Assembly (NCBI GenBank): GCA_052246295.1
Contig: JBQQCO010000015.1
Direction: 5' to 3' (one strand)
From: Piscibacillus sp052246295
Lineage (GTDB): Bacteria > Bacillota > Bacilli > Bacillales > Alkalibacillaceae
Length of the DNA: 64,000 nucleotides
The position numbers were made by a program, and so were the translations under genes. Under the pieces are notes generated by a model. It had not been told where the DNA came from. It saw only the letters and a program-made list of their open reading frames with translations, and ran no database searches. Below, one piece after another: positions 33,572 through 41,736 of this stretch. Each line of letters begins with the position of its first letter. Position 1 is the stretch's first letter.

Positions 33572-33954
33572 AGAGGCTGGGACAAAAGAAAAGTAGCTTA
33601 ACAAAAAACGAATATTGAGTTTTATTAGCGTAGTCAAAATGCGCAGACTCCTGGTCGGCTAAAAACGGCCACATCCTATGGCCAACGCCGACACTAGACC
33701 GTCCAGGTCGTCGCAGAACAGCACGAGCTGAGGGGCCACAGGATGTGGGTCAGTTCGGCGTTGCAACATGGATGTTGCGTATTTAGCCGAACATCCTTAA
33801 ACTCCGAACGAAAGTGAGTTTGGGGAAGTTGAAGCCGTGCCTGCGGAAAGCGAAGCATTTTGACGCAGCTAAAAATTGAAGACGAATATTAGGAGTCAAG
33901 TTACTCCTAATATTCGTCTTCTCTAAGGATAAGATATCTTTTGTCCCAGCCTCT
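33572..33954. repeat. GC-rich intergenic repeat element with 18-bp terminal inverted repeats, copy 2
   Basis: A 383-bp element bounded by perfect inverted repeats AGAGGCTGGGACAAAAGA (33572-33589) and its complement (33937-33954). It shares most of its sequence, in opposite orientation, with copy 1 at 27321-27620, plus about 60 bp of extra hairpin-rich DNA around 33730-33800. The terminal hairpin AGACGAATATTAGGAGT / ACTCCTAATATTCGTCT at 33876-33923 may end transcripts. It has no transposase and no evident target duplication. The 260 bp between dacA and this element show nothing else recognisable. Confidence 0.85.
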
Positions 33955-33963
33955 GGTCAACGA

Positions 33964-35070
33964 TTAAGAGCTTAGGATCTCTTCAATATATAAATTTTGA
34001 TGCTGTACGAGTTGAATTATTTCATTGTCAGCATCTTTCTTAACCATTGGGCGGGTAGGATGTTTATCATCAACAAACACAATTTCACCGATTTCATTGT
34101 TTGTTAACCTTACTTTTGTCCCATTGGAAAAATAGACAATTGCTTGTACTAAAGCCTCTACTACTTTCATGTCTAATTTTCCTAAATAGTCATTTAACAT
34201 CTCTTCAATAACTTTGAATGGGGATTGTTTCTTTCGATAAAGCCTCTCAGATGTCATCGCATGGAACATATCACTTACAGCAATTATCCGGGCATAAGGA
34301 TGCAGCTGATCCTTTTTAACACCTAATGGATAACCAGAACCATCGAGTCTCTCATGATGTTGCAGAACGGCTAATTTAACTTGTCGACTAAGGTATACCT
34401 CTTGTTCAATCATACGATAAGAGATGATCGGATGTTGTTGAATTCTCTCATACTCTTTCTCAGACAATACGCCATCCTTCTTATAGACATGTGCACCCTC
34501 TTTAACCATACCTATATCACTTAAATATGCAGCTAAAGCTACTTGTAAGCATTCGGATTGCTCATAATGTAGCCTCATAGCAATAAATCCTGAGATCACA
34601 GAATTAGCCACCATATGATGATAAATATAGTCATGTTTATCGTTGTAATGATGCAACTCTATTATAGTCTCAATAGTTAAATCATTATCACGAACTAAAG
34701 GGATGACAATTTCTCTTATTTCTTTTAAGTTTAGATGCGGATGCTCTTCCCAACTTTTGAACATTTCTTTAGTTTGTTTTACCGCATTTACATAGTAATC
34801 AAAGAAACTTAGCTCTTTTGAATGATTTTTACTTCGAGTTGAATCGTCTTCTTTTTTTATCTTCTTTGGATCTACTTCCTCAGGTTGATAAGGGTCACCA
34901 TTTACTAATCGATTAGCCACTTCTACATATGGGACTTGAAAATCACTTAAAACTTTTATGTGAATAGGCTCAATCACTGTATTTTTAGGTACAATCGGAT
35001 ATGTCGTTTTCCCCGTCACATCCTTTAGTAAAAGACACCCTGGTACTAAATCTCGTGGAAGAACTTTCAT
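33964..35070 (-). CDS. HD-GYP domain protein with degenerate HD dyad
   Basis: A 368-residue protein with an N-terminal ~60-residue segment, an acidic/basic linker (about 66-90), and an HD-GYP domain (about 140-310). The GYP signature HHERLDGSGYP is at 238-248 and His213 of QQHP is kept. The HD dyad, normally HDIG, reads Ser184-Asp185-Ile-Gly. Loss of this metal-ligand His suggests reduced or altered c-di-nucleotide phosphodiesterase activity (inference). The C-terminal ~60 residues form an extra domain. It follows gyrA on the same strand, in the place where B. subtilis has rRNA genes, yaaC and guaB. Confidence 0.85.
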   Translation of the reverse strand: MKVLPRDLVPGCLLLKDVTGKTTYPIVPKNTVIEPIHIKVLSDFQVPYVEVANRLVNGDPYQPEEVDPKKIKKEDDSTRSKNHSKELSFFDYYVNAVKQTKEMFKSWEEHPHLNLKEIREIVIPLVRDNDLTIETIIELHHYNDKHDYIYHHMVANSVISGFIAMRLHYEQSECLQVALAAYLSDIGMVKEGAHVYKKDGVLSEKEYERIQQHPIISYRMIEQEVYLSRQVKLAVLQHHERLDGSGYPLGVKKDQLHPYARIIAVSDMFHAMTSERLYRKKQSPFKVIEEMLNDYLGKLDMKVVEALVQAIVYFSNGTKVRLTNNEIGEIVFVDDKHPTRPMVKKDADNEIIQLVQHQNLYIEEILSS

Positions 35071-35114
35071 GTCATTCCCCCTCTCCCATAATCACTCAAG
35101 AAACTTACTTTTAA

Positions 35115-35150
35115 AAGAAAACTCGCCTAATAGTAGACGAGTTTTCTTGA
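35115..35150. terminator. Terminator after gyrA
   Basis: Stem AAGAAAACTCGTC / GGCGAGTTTTCTT with an inner loop lies between gyrA and the HD-GYP gene. The arms supply A/U-runs on both strands. Confidence 0.8.
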
Positions 35151-35158
35151 TGTTCAAA

Positions 35159-37675
35159 TTAAGATTCTTCTGTTGTTTCCTCATCGTCATTAGTAGTTAA
35201 TTCAGCTTCAGAACTCTCATCAACATCTATTAATTCTTCTTCTTCGTCTTCTTTTTCAACGCGGGCAACTGTTGCCACTTCTTCATCTTCAGCTAAACGG
35301 ATTAACTTAACACCTTGTGTATTACGTCCCGTTTGTGAGATAGATTCAGAAGACATACGAATGAGTACGCCACTAGCTGTCATTAACATAAGATCTTCTT
35401 CTCCTGTAACAGGCTTAACAGCAACTACTGAACCGTTTTTATCACTTAACTTACACGTAATAATACCTTTACCACCACGGTTCTGTAAGCGATATTCATC
35501 TTCAGGAGTTCTCTTACCGAACCCTTTAGAAGTTACAGTTAAGAGATCCACGCCTTTATCGATAATTTCCATCGATACAACTTCATCGCCTTCTCGTAAC
35601 GTAATCCCTTTAACCCCTGATGCAGTACGCCCCATTGAGCGAACATCTGATTCATGGAATCGGATTAGTAATCCATTCTTCGTGGCAATCATCATATCTT
35701 TATCGCCATCAGTTAATCGAACTGAAATTAATTCATCATCTTCACGTAGATTAATAGCCCTTAATCCACCTCTTCTAATATTCGCAAATTTCTCTAATGA
35801 CGTACGTTTTGAAAGACCATTTCTCGTTGTAAAGAACAAGAACCAATCTGCATCAAACTCTTTAACACTTATAACAGCGTTAACCCACTCGCCTTTTTCA
35901 ACTTGTAAAACGTTAACAAGTGGAATACCTTTTGCTGTCCGACTAAACTCTGGTATCTCATAACCTTTTGCACGATATACTTTACCTTTATTTGTAAAGA
36001 ATAGTAGCGTATCGTGAGTTGACGTAGATAGTAGGTGTTCGACAAAATCTTCATCATTGGTTCCCATACCTTGAATCCCTCGACCACCACGTCGCTGGGC
36101 ACGATAAGTCGTAGCAGGTAGGCGTTTAATATATCCTCTATGCGTTAGGCTGATAATCACTGTTTCTTCTGGGATTAAGTCCTCATCCTCAATGAAATCA
36201 GTGCCACCAATTGTAATTTCTGTTCGACGTGTGTCATTATATTTTTCTTTAATTTCTAATAGTTCTTCTCTTATAATCTCTAATACTTTTTGTTCATCTG
36301 CTAAGATTGCTTTTAATTCAGCAATTAATTCCTTAACTTCTTTATAGTCGTTATCGATTTTGTCGCGTTCTAAGCCAGTTAGACGCTGCAAACGCATATC
36401 TAAAATCGCTTGGGCTTGTTTTTCAGATAAACCAAATCGGTTCATTAAACCATCTCTAGCTTCATCTGTTGTTTGAGAGCCACGGATTAATTCAATAACT
36501 TCATCTAAATGATCTAGAGCGATTCTTAAACCTTCTAAAATATGAGCTCTTGCTTCAGCTTTTTCTAAATCATATCTAGTACGCCTAATAATAATTTCCT
36601 TCTGGTGTTCTAGATAATACTCTAGCGTTTGTTTAATATTTAAAACTTTAGGCTGTCCATCTACTAAGGCTAGCATATTGATTCCGAATGATGTTTGTAA
36701 GGATGTCTGTTTATAAAGATTATTTAAAACTACATTCGCATTAGCATCCCTGCGTAACTCGATTACAATTCTCAAACCATCACGGTCTGACTCATCACGT
36801 AAATCAGTAATACCGTCAATCTTCTTATCTCGCACTAGCTCTGCGATTTTCTCAATAAGTCTAGCTTTGTTGACTTGATAAGGAATTTCATTAACGATAA
36901 TCGTGGATTTACCGTTCGGTTCTTCTACAATATCAGCCTTAGAACGAATGGTAAGTGAGCCTTTACCAGTTTCATAAGCTTGGCGAATACCACTTCTTCC
37001 TAAGATACTTCCTCCAGTTGGAAAGTCAGGGCCATGTATGTAATCACTCATGAGCTCTTCAATTGTAATATCAGGATTCTCACTAACAGCTAAAACGGCA
37101 TCAATTACTTCACCTAACTGATGGGGAGGAATATTCGTAGCCATTCCAACTGCGATCCCTGAAGCACCATTTACAAGTAGGTTAGGGAACTTAGCTGGTA
37201 GTACTGCTGGTTCTCTTTCCGTACCATCATAGTTATCATTGTAATCAATTGTATTCTTGTTAATATCACGAAGTAATTCCATCGATATCTTAGACATACG
37301 CGCTTCAGTATAACGCATTGCGGCAGCTGAATCGCCATCAACAGAACCGAAGTTACCGTGTCCATCCACAAGCATATTTCGGAAGTTAAAATCTTGTGCC
37401 ATACGGACCATTGCTTCATATACAGCCGAATCACCGTGTGGGTGATACTTACCTATAACTTCACCTACGATACGTGCTGACTTCTTATAAGCTTTATCCG
37501 CGTGCATACCTAAATCATGCATCGCGTATAAAATACGTCTATGTACAGGTTTTAAACCGTCTCTTACATCAGGTAAAGCGCGTGAAACAATTACACTCAT
37601 GGCGTAATCTAAGAACGAAGTCCTCATCTCTTGACTAATATTAATTTCTTCTACTTTTGGTCGTTGTTGATCCAA
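35159..37675 (-). CDS. gyrA: DNA gyrase subunit A
   Basis: The cutting subunit of gyrase, 838 residues. The active-site tyrosine is Tyr122 (AAAMRYTEA). The quinolone region reads HGDSAVYEAM with Ser83, the susceptible-type residue. The GyrA-box QRRGGRGIQG starts the six-bladed C-terminal DNA-wrapping domain. The last ~45 residues are an acidic tail rich in Glu/Asp/Thr, longer than a minimal GyrA. It follows gyrB after a 72-bp spacer with a stable hairpin and is presumably cotranscribed with it. Confidence 0.97.
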   Translation of the reverse strand: MDQQRPKVEEINISQEMRTSFLDYAMSVIVSRALPDVRDGLKPVHRRILYAMHDLGMHADKAYKKSARIVGEVIGKYHPHGDSAVYEAMVRMAQDFNFRNMLVDGHGNFGSVDGDSAAAMRYTEARMSKISMELLRDINKNTIDYNDNYDGTEREPAVLPAKFPNLLVNGASGIAVGMATNIPPHQLGEVIDAVLAVSENPDITIEELMSDYIHGPDFPTGGSILGRSGIRQAYETGKGSLTIRSKADIVEEPNGKSTIIVNEIPYQVNKARLIEKIAELVRDKKIDGITDLRDESDRDGLRIVIELRRDANANVVLNNLYKQTSLQTSFGINMLALVDGQPKVLNIKQTLEYYLEHQKEIIIRRTRYDLEKAEARAHILEGLRIALDHLDEVIELIRGSQTTDEARDGLMNRFGLSEKQAQAILDMRLQRLTGLERDKIDNDYKEVKELIAELKAILADEQKVLEIIREELLEIKEKYNDTRRTEITIGGTDFIEDEDLIPEETVIISLTHRGYIKRLPATTYRAQRRGGRGIQGMGTNDEDFVEHLLSTSTHDTLLFFTNKGKVYRAKGYEIPEFSRTAKGIPLVNVLQVEKGEWVNAVISVKEFDADWFLFFTTRNGLSKRTSLEKFANIRRGGLRAINLREDDELISVRLTDGDKDMMIATKNGLLIRFHESDVRSMGRTASGVKGITLREGDEVVSMEIIDKGVDLLTVTSKGFGKRTPEDEYRLQNRGGKGIITCKLSDKNGSVVAVKPVTGEEDLMLMTASGVLIRMSSESISQTGRNTQGVKLIRLAEDEEVATVARVEKEDEEEELIDVDESSEAELTTNDDEETTEES

Positions 37676-37694
37676 CCGTCATTACCTCCCTAAA

Positions 37695-37743
37695 TGGTAA
37701 TGAGCGCAAGACTGATTTTGTTCCGTACACTTGCGCTCTACCA
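37695..37743 (-). other. Intercistronic hairpin between gyrB and gyrA
   Basis: The stem TGGTA-AT-GAGCGCAAG pairs with CTTGCGCTC-TACCA around a 19-base loop. There is no U-run after it, so it is not a standard terminator. It could be an mRNA processing or stability element (inference). Confidence 0.5.
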
Positions 37744-37747
37744 AGAC

Positions 37748-39676
37748 TTAAATATCTAAGTTTTTCACGTACTGAGCGTTTTGTTCAATAAAGTCACGTC
37801 TAGGTTCAACTTGATCACCCATGAGTATTTCAAAAATTTCATCCGCTTCCATTGCATCTTGTAGATTTACTTGAAGCAATGTTCTTGACTCAGGGTTCAT
37901 CGTTGTTTCCCATAACTGTCCTGGGTTCATCTCGCCTAAACCTTTGTAACGTTGTAAGTTAGGCTTTGGTGAAGACGGGATCTCAGCTAAGATTTTTTCC
38001 ATTTCCGCATCATTATAAGCATAATATAAATTCTTATTTTGCTTAATTTGATATAAAGGTGGCTGAGCAATATAGACATATCCCCGCTCAATTAATGGGC
38101 GCATATAGCGGTAGAAGAATGTTAATAATAACGTACGAATATGGGCTCCATCGACATCCGCATCCGTCATGATGACAATTTTATGGTAACGAGCCTGTTC
38201 GATGTTAAAGTCTTCACCGATTCCCGTACCTAAAGCGGTAATCATAGCACGGATTTCATTGTTAGATAAAATTTTATCTAATCGAGCTTTTTCTACGTTA
38301 ATAATTTTACCTCTTAATGGCAAAATCGCTTGGAAATGTCGGTCACGTCCTTGTTTTGCTGAACCTCCCGCTGAGTCCCCCTCAACGATATACATTTCAC
38401 TAATTGATGCATCTTTAGAAGCACAGTCAGCTAATTTACCCGGAAGGCTAGATACTTCTAACGCACCTTTCCTTCTCGTTACTTCACGAGCTTTTTTAGC
38501 CGCAATACGTGCACGTGAAGCCATTAATCCTTTTTCAACAATTTGTCTCGCAACTTTCGGATTTTCAATCAAGAAAGTTGAAAACTTCTCAGAGAAAATT
38601 TGATCCGTAATGGTTCTGACTTCACTGTTACCTAATTTTGTTTTTGTCTGGCCTTCGAACTGAGGATCAGGGTGTTTAACAGATATAATCGCTGTTATGC
38701 CTTCTCGAACGTCATCCCCAATCAAGTTAGGGTCATTTTCTTTATATAAATTATTTTTGCGAGCATAGTCATTAATCACACGTGTTAATGCTGTTTTAAA
38801 ACCACTTTCGTGAGTTCCACCTTCAGCGGTATGAATATTATTTGTAAACGAGTAGATATTACTAGCAAACCCGTCATTATATTGAATCGCAAATTCAACT
38901 GTAATGTCATCCAATTCACTTTCGCCATAAATAGGCTCATGCAATGTCTCACGCTTACGATTTAGATGCTCAACATACTCCGCAATTCCACCTTCATAAT
39001 AGAAATGCTCAGCTTCTTGTTCATCATTACGTTTATCCTCAATTGAGATTTTTAACTGTTTGTTTAAGTATGCGAGTTCTCTTGTACGATGTAAGAGCTG
39101 TTCATAATCAAATACTTGTGTTTCTGTGAAGATTTCAGGGTCTGGTTTGAATGTTGTCTTGGTACCTGTAAGATCAGTTTCTCCGATCATTTTCACTTCA
39201 TCATTTGGAATACCACGTGTATAGCTTTGATAGTATAGTTTTCCGTCACGGTGTACATACACTTCACAGCCTTCAGATAGGGCATTTACAACGGAAGCCC
39301 CAACACCATGTAAACCACCAGATACTTTATAAGTACCACTATCAAACTTACCACCTGCGTGTAGAACCGTCATGATGACTTCTAAAGCTGGTTTACCTGC
39401 TTTTTTGTGCATATCAACTGGAATTCCACGACCATTATCAATAACTGTAATACTGTTATCTTTCTCAATAATAATTTGAATATGATCACAATAACCAGCC
39501 AATGCCTCATCTATACTATTGTCCACAATCTCCCATACTAAATGGTGTAAGCCTCTTTCACTAGTAGAACCAATATACATCCCTGGACGTTTACGAACGG
39601 CTTCTAAACCTTCAAGAACCTGTATCTGACTCGCACCATAATCGGTTTGTTCGTTTAAATTATCTTCCATCGCCAT
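37748..39676 (-). CDS. gyrB: DNA gyrase subunit B
   Basis: The ATPase subunit, 642 residues. It has the GHKL ATP-binding site (EIVDNSIDEA, DNGRGIPVDMH, GGLHGVGASVVNALS), the transducer domain, and the TOPRIM motifs EGDSAGGSAK and DADVDGAHIR. The C-terminal QLWETTMNPE...RRDFIEQNA is intact. The ATG at 39676 follows GGTGAG. It lies 33 bases after remB in the conserved recF-remB-gyrB-gyrA cluster. Confidence 0.97.
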   Translation of the reverse strand: MAMEDNLNEQTDYGASQIQVLEGLEAVRKRPGMYIGSTSERGLHHLVWEIVDNSIDEALAGYCDHIQIIIEKDNSITVIDNGRGIPVDMHKKAGKPALEVIMTVLHAGGKFDSGTYKVSGGLHGVGASVVNALSEGCEVYVHRDGKLYYQSYTRGIPNDEVKMIGETDLTGTKTTFKPDPEIFTETQVFDYEQLLHRTRELAYLNKQLKISIEDKRNDEQEAEHFYYEGGIAEYVEHLNRKRETLHEPIYGESELDDITVEFAIQYNDGFASNIYSFTNNIHTAEGGTHESGFKTALTRVINDYARKNNLYKENDPNLIGDDVREGITAIISVKHPDPQFEGQTKTKLGNSEVRTITDQIFSEKFSTFLIENPKVARQIVEKGLMASRARIAAKKAREVTRRKGALEVSSLPGKLADCASKDASISEMYIVEGDSAGGSAKQGRDRHFQAILPLRGKIINVEKARLDKILSNNEIRAMITALGTGIGEDFNIEQARYHKIVIMTDADVDGAHIRTLLLTFFYRYMRPLIERGYVYIAQPPLYQIKQNKNLYYAYNDAEMEKILAEIPSSPKPNLQRYKGLGEMNPGQLWETTMNPESRTLLQVNLQDAMEADEIFEILMGDQVEPRRDFIEQNAQYVKNLDI

Positions 39677-39709
39677 GATCTCACCTTCATTTTCTATTGA
39701 ATTACTAGT

Positions 39710-40009
39710 CTATTCCTGTCCTTCTTCAAGTTCATAGGTATCTGTTATATCATCGACTTTGTCTAACTTATAAGCTAACTGTGCACGTCTATTTAATGTC
39801 GAGACTGATAGTGAACTAAAATATATATGATTAACGGTAATGACAATTGATTTCGCTTCTTCATAAGAACTATCTGAGACATTACCTTTATCCCTTTGCT
39901 TAAAAATCATCTCTTCAATTATCGATGAGGAGTTAAATAAATTATAATCAATAATCGACACCACATCTTCGGATTGAATGACATTTTCATCGCCAATATG
40001 TATAAACAA
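39710..40009 (-). CDS. remB: RemB/YaaB, extracellular matrix regulator-like protein
   Basis: A 99-residue protein of the DUF370-related RemA/RemB group. It starts FIHIGDENVIQSEDVVSIIDY and carries the later segment ITVNHIYFSSLSVSTLNRRA, both typical of YaaB. In B. subtilis RemB affects biofilm matrix gene activation. The start is TTG, seven bases after AGGTGAGG, a site that overlaps the recF stop codon. The acidic C-terminal tail (ELEEGQE) is longer than in B. subtilis. Confidence 0.9.
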   Translation of the reverse strand: MFIHIGDENVIQSEDVVSIIDYNLFNSSSIIEEMIFKQRDKGNVSDSSYEEAKSIVITVNHIYFSSLSVSTLNRRAQLAYKLDKVDDITDTYELEEGQE

Positions 40010-40018
40010 CGTTCATCC

Positions 40019-41137
40019 TCACCTTTCCTCAACTAATTGACCATTATGGATTGTGTATATTTCTGCTTGACTTATGGTGTCATGAGCTATTCCATCAACA
40101 CTTGTAGTCGTTACAAATGTTTGAACCTTACCTTGAATTGTATTAAGAAGATGTGACTGCCTATAATCATCCAATTCACTTAATACATCATCCAATAATA
40201 AAATCGGATACTCACCAACTTCTTCGTAAATAAGTTCAATTTCAGCAAGCTTTAATGACAGTGCTGTTGTTCGTTGCTGCCCTTGAGAACCGAACGTTTG
40301 AACATTTTTCCCATTCACATTAAAAATTAAATCATCACGATGAGGCCCAACTAAGGTCGTTCCTCTATCGATCTCTTTAGACTCTATTTGATCGAAATGT
40401 TCCTCTAAAACTACTTTTATTTTCTCCGAATCCATGTCTTCTGATACATCTACACTAGCGTCGTAATCAATTGTCAAATCTTCATAACCTCTACTAATTC
40501 CTTCATGAATCGGTTGAGCCCATTTCCTAAGCTTCTGCAAAAATAAAAAGCGCCTTTCTAGAATAAGAGCCGCATGTTCAATAAGTTGATCCGTATAGAC
40601 TCTTAACATCGTAGGATCAGCTTGCTTTTGTCTTTGTAAATCCTTTAATAAAGCATTACGTTCTTTTAAGATTCGTTGATATTGACCTAAGTGATAAATA
40701 TAGACAGGCTGGGTTTGTCCAATCTCCATATCGAAGAACTTACGCCGTTCAGATGGACTTCCCTTTACTAAGTTCAAATCCTCAGGAGCAAACATTACGA
40801 CGTTCATCGCGCCAATGTACTCACTTAAACGTTTCTGTTCAATATGGTTGAACTTAGCTTTTTTCCCCTTACTTGAAAAAATCACTTCAAGTGGAAAACT
40901 TTGATTCCGTTTAAAAACCCTACCCTCTATTTTACCATACTCTGCATCCCATTGGATTAATTCTTTATCTCGAGGGGTCCGGTGCGATTTAGTGAAGGCT
41001 AAGACATAAATAGCCTCCATCAAATTAGTCTTTCCTTGTGCATTTTCCCCGATGATGACATTAATTTTTTTATTAAAATTAACTGATAGTTTGTCGTAAT
41101 TACGATAATTGGTGAGTGTTATTTCCTCGATATACAT
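40019..41137 (-). CDS. recF: DNA replication and repair protein RecF
   Basis: A 372-residue SMC-like ATPase that loads RecA at gaps. Walker A GENAQGKTN is at about 30-38. The signature segment TFGSQGQQRTTALSLKLAE precedes Walker B PILLLDDVLSELD. It lies 26 bases after yaaA and its stop overlaps the ribosome site of remB, so it is part of one operon. The ATG follows AGGAG. Confidence 0.97.
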   Translation of the reverse strand: MYIEEITLTNYRNYDKLSVNFNKKINVIIGENAQGKTNLMEAIYVLAFTKSHRTPRDKELIQWDAEYGKIEGRVFKRNQSFPLEVIFSSKGKKAKFNHIEQKRLSEYIGAMNVVMFAPEDLNLVKGSPSERRKFFDMEIGQTQPVYIYHLGQYQRILKERNALLKDLQRQKQADPTMLRVYTDQLIEHAALILERRFLFLQKLRKWAQPIHEGISRGYEDLTIDYDASVDVSEDMDSEKIKVVLEEHFDQIESKEIDRGTTLVGPHRDDLIFNVNGKNVQTFGSQGQQRTTALSLKLAEIELIYEEVGEYPILLLDDVLSELDDYRQSHLLNTIQGKVQTFVTTTSVDGIAHDTISQAEIYTIHNGQLVEER

Positions 41138-41163
41138 GAAGTGACTCCTCTAACAATCCAACT

Positions 41164-41388
41164 TTATTCAGATGCTTGTCCAACTTGAAATGTTCCAACT
41201 TCCTCAATTTCTATAACATCATTCACTTTAAGTTTACGACCTCTACGATCATCTAACTCTCCGTTTACATATACATCGAATTCTTTAAGAAATACTTTCG
41301 CCATTCCACCAGAATCAATAATGTTTGCTAATTTAAGGAATTGTCCAAGTGTAATTTCTTGCGTATCTATTTCTATAATTTCAGGCAT
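41164..41388 (-). CDS. yaaA: S4-domain RNA-binding protein YaaA
   Basis: A 74-residue S4 domain protein with LGQFLKLANIIDSGGMAK and the RRGRKLKVNDVIEI loop. Homologues (YaaA/RlbA) act in ribosome assembly. The ATG follows AAGGTG. It starts the yaaA-recF-remB-gyrB-gyrA transcript, 349 bases after dnaN. Confidence 0.94.
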   Translation of the reverse strand: MPEIIEIDTQEITLGQFLKLANIIDSGGMAKVFLKEFDVYVNGELDDRRGRKLKVNDVIEIEEVGTFQVGQASE

Positions 41389-41619
41389 TTTTTCACCTTC
41401 TTTTCCAACCTAACGTCATATTATTATTTTACTAAATATTTCGCTTTAAGAAAAGCACAAGGAAAGGTATTATTTCTTATTTAATATATGCTCTATTCCT
41501 AGTTTGGACGAATTGTCCACAGGTTAATCTTTTTAAAATTAATTACTTATTACGAATGAGTTATACACATGTGAATGAATTTAAATGTAAACTTTAACTT
41601 TTTGTTGATAATGTGATTC

Positions 41620-41645
41620 GCTATCGGTGGACGCTTTCTGCAAGT
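41620..41645. repeat. Remnant of the intergenic repeat family
   Basis: CGCTATCGGTGGACGCTTTC and the TGCAAG after it resemble, with a few mismatches, the complement of the 3' end of the element at 47366-47517 (GCGGAAAGCGTCCGCCTGTA). It is the only trace of the element in this gap. Confidence 0.45.
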
Positions 41646-41670
41646 TATACCTCAACAAGAATCAAAATAA

Positions 41671-41712
41671 AACCGCACTATGACTAAATGCTTTAACCAT
41701 AGTACGGTTGAA
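41671..41712 (-). terminator. Terminator after dnaN
   Basis: On the minus strand AACCGTACTATG...CATAGTGCGGTT is followed by TTATTTT, just after the dnaN stop. Confidence 0.8.
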
Positions 41713-41736
41713 TAATATTTTTAGTTTGTTGGTTGT

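Larger units (their letters stand above)
41389..41736. other. dnaN-yaaA spacer
   Basis: A 348-base non-coding region. It contains the dnaN terminator (41671-41712), a consensus DnaA box TTATACACA at 41561-41569, a one-mismatch box TTGTCCACA at 41513-41521, and a ~26-bp remnant of the Bacillaceae intergenic repeat (41620-41645). The yaaA promoter must lie here, but no convincing -35/-10 pair was fixed. Confidence 0.6.

Noticed and set aside
33572..33954. Insertion sequence
   Set aside because: It has perfect terminal repeats but no transposase or any long ORF; described as a miniature element.
35361..35963. 200-codon ORF opposite gyrA
   Set aside because: An antisense shadow of a highly conserved gene; no ribosome site and no family features.
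37695..37743. Terminator between gyrB and gyrA
   Set aside because: Strong stem but no U-run on the coding strand; kept as a hairpin of unknown role.
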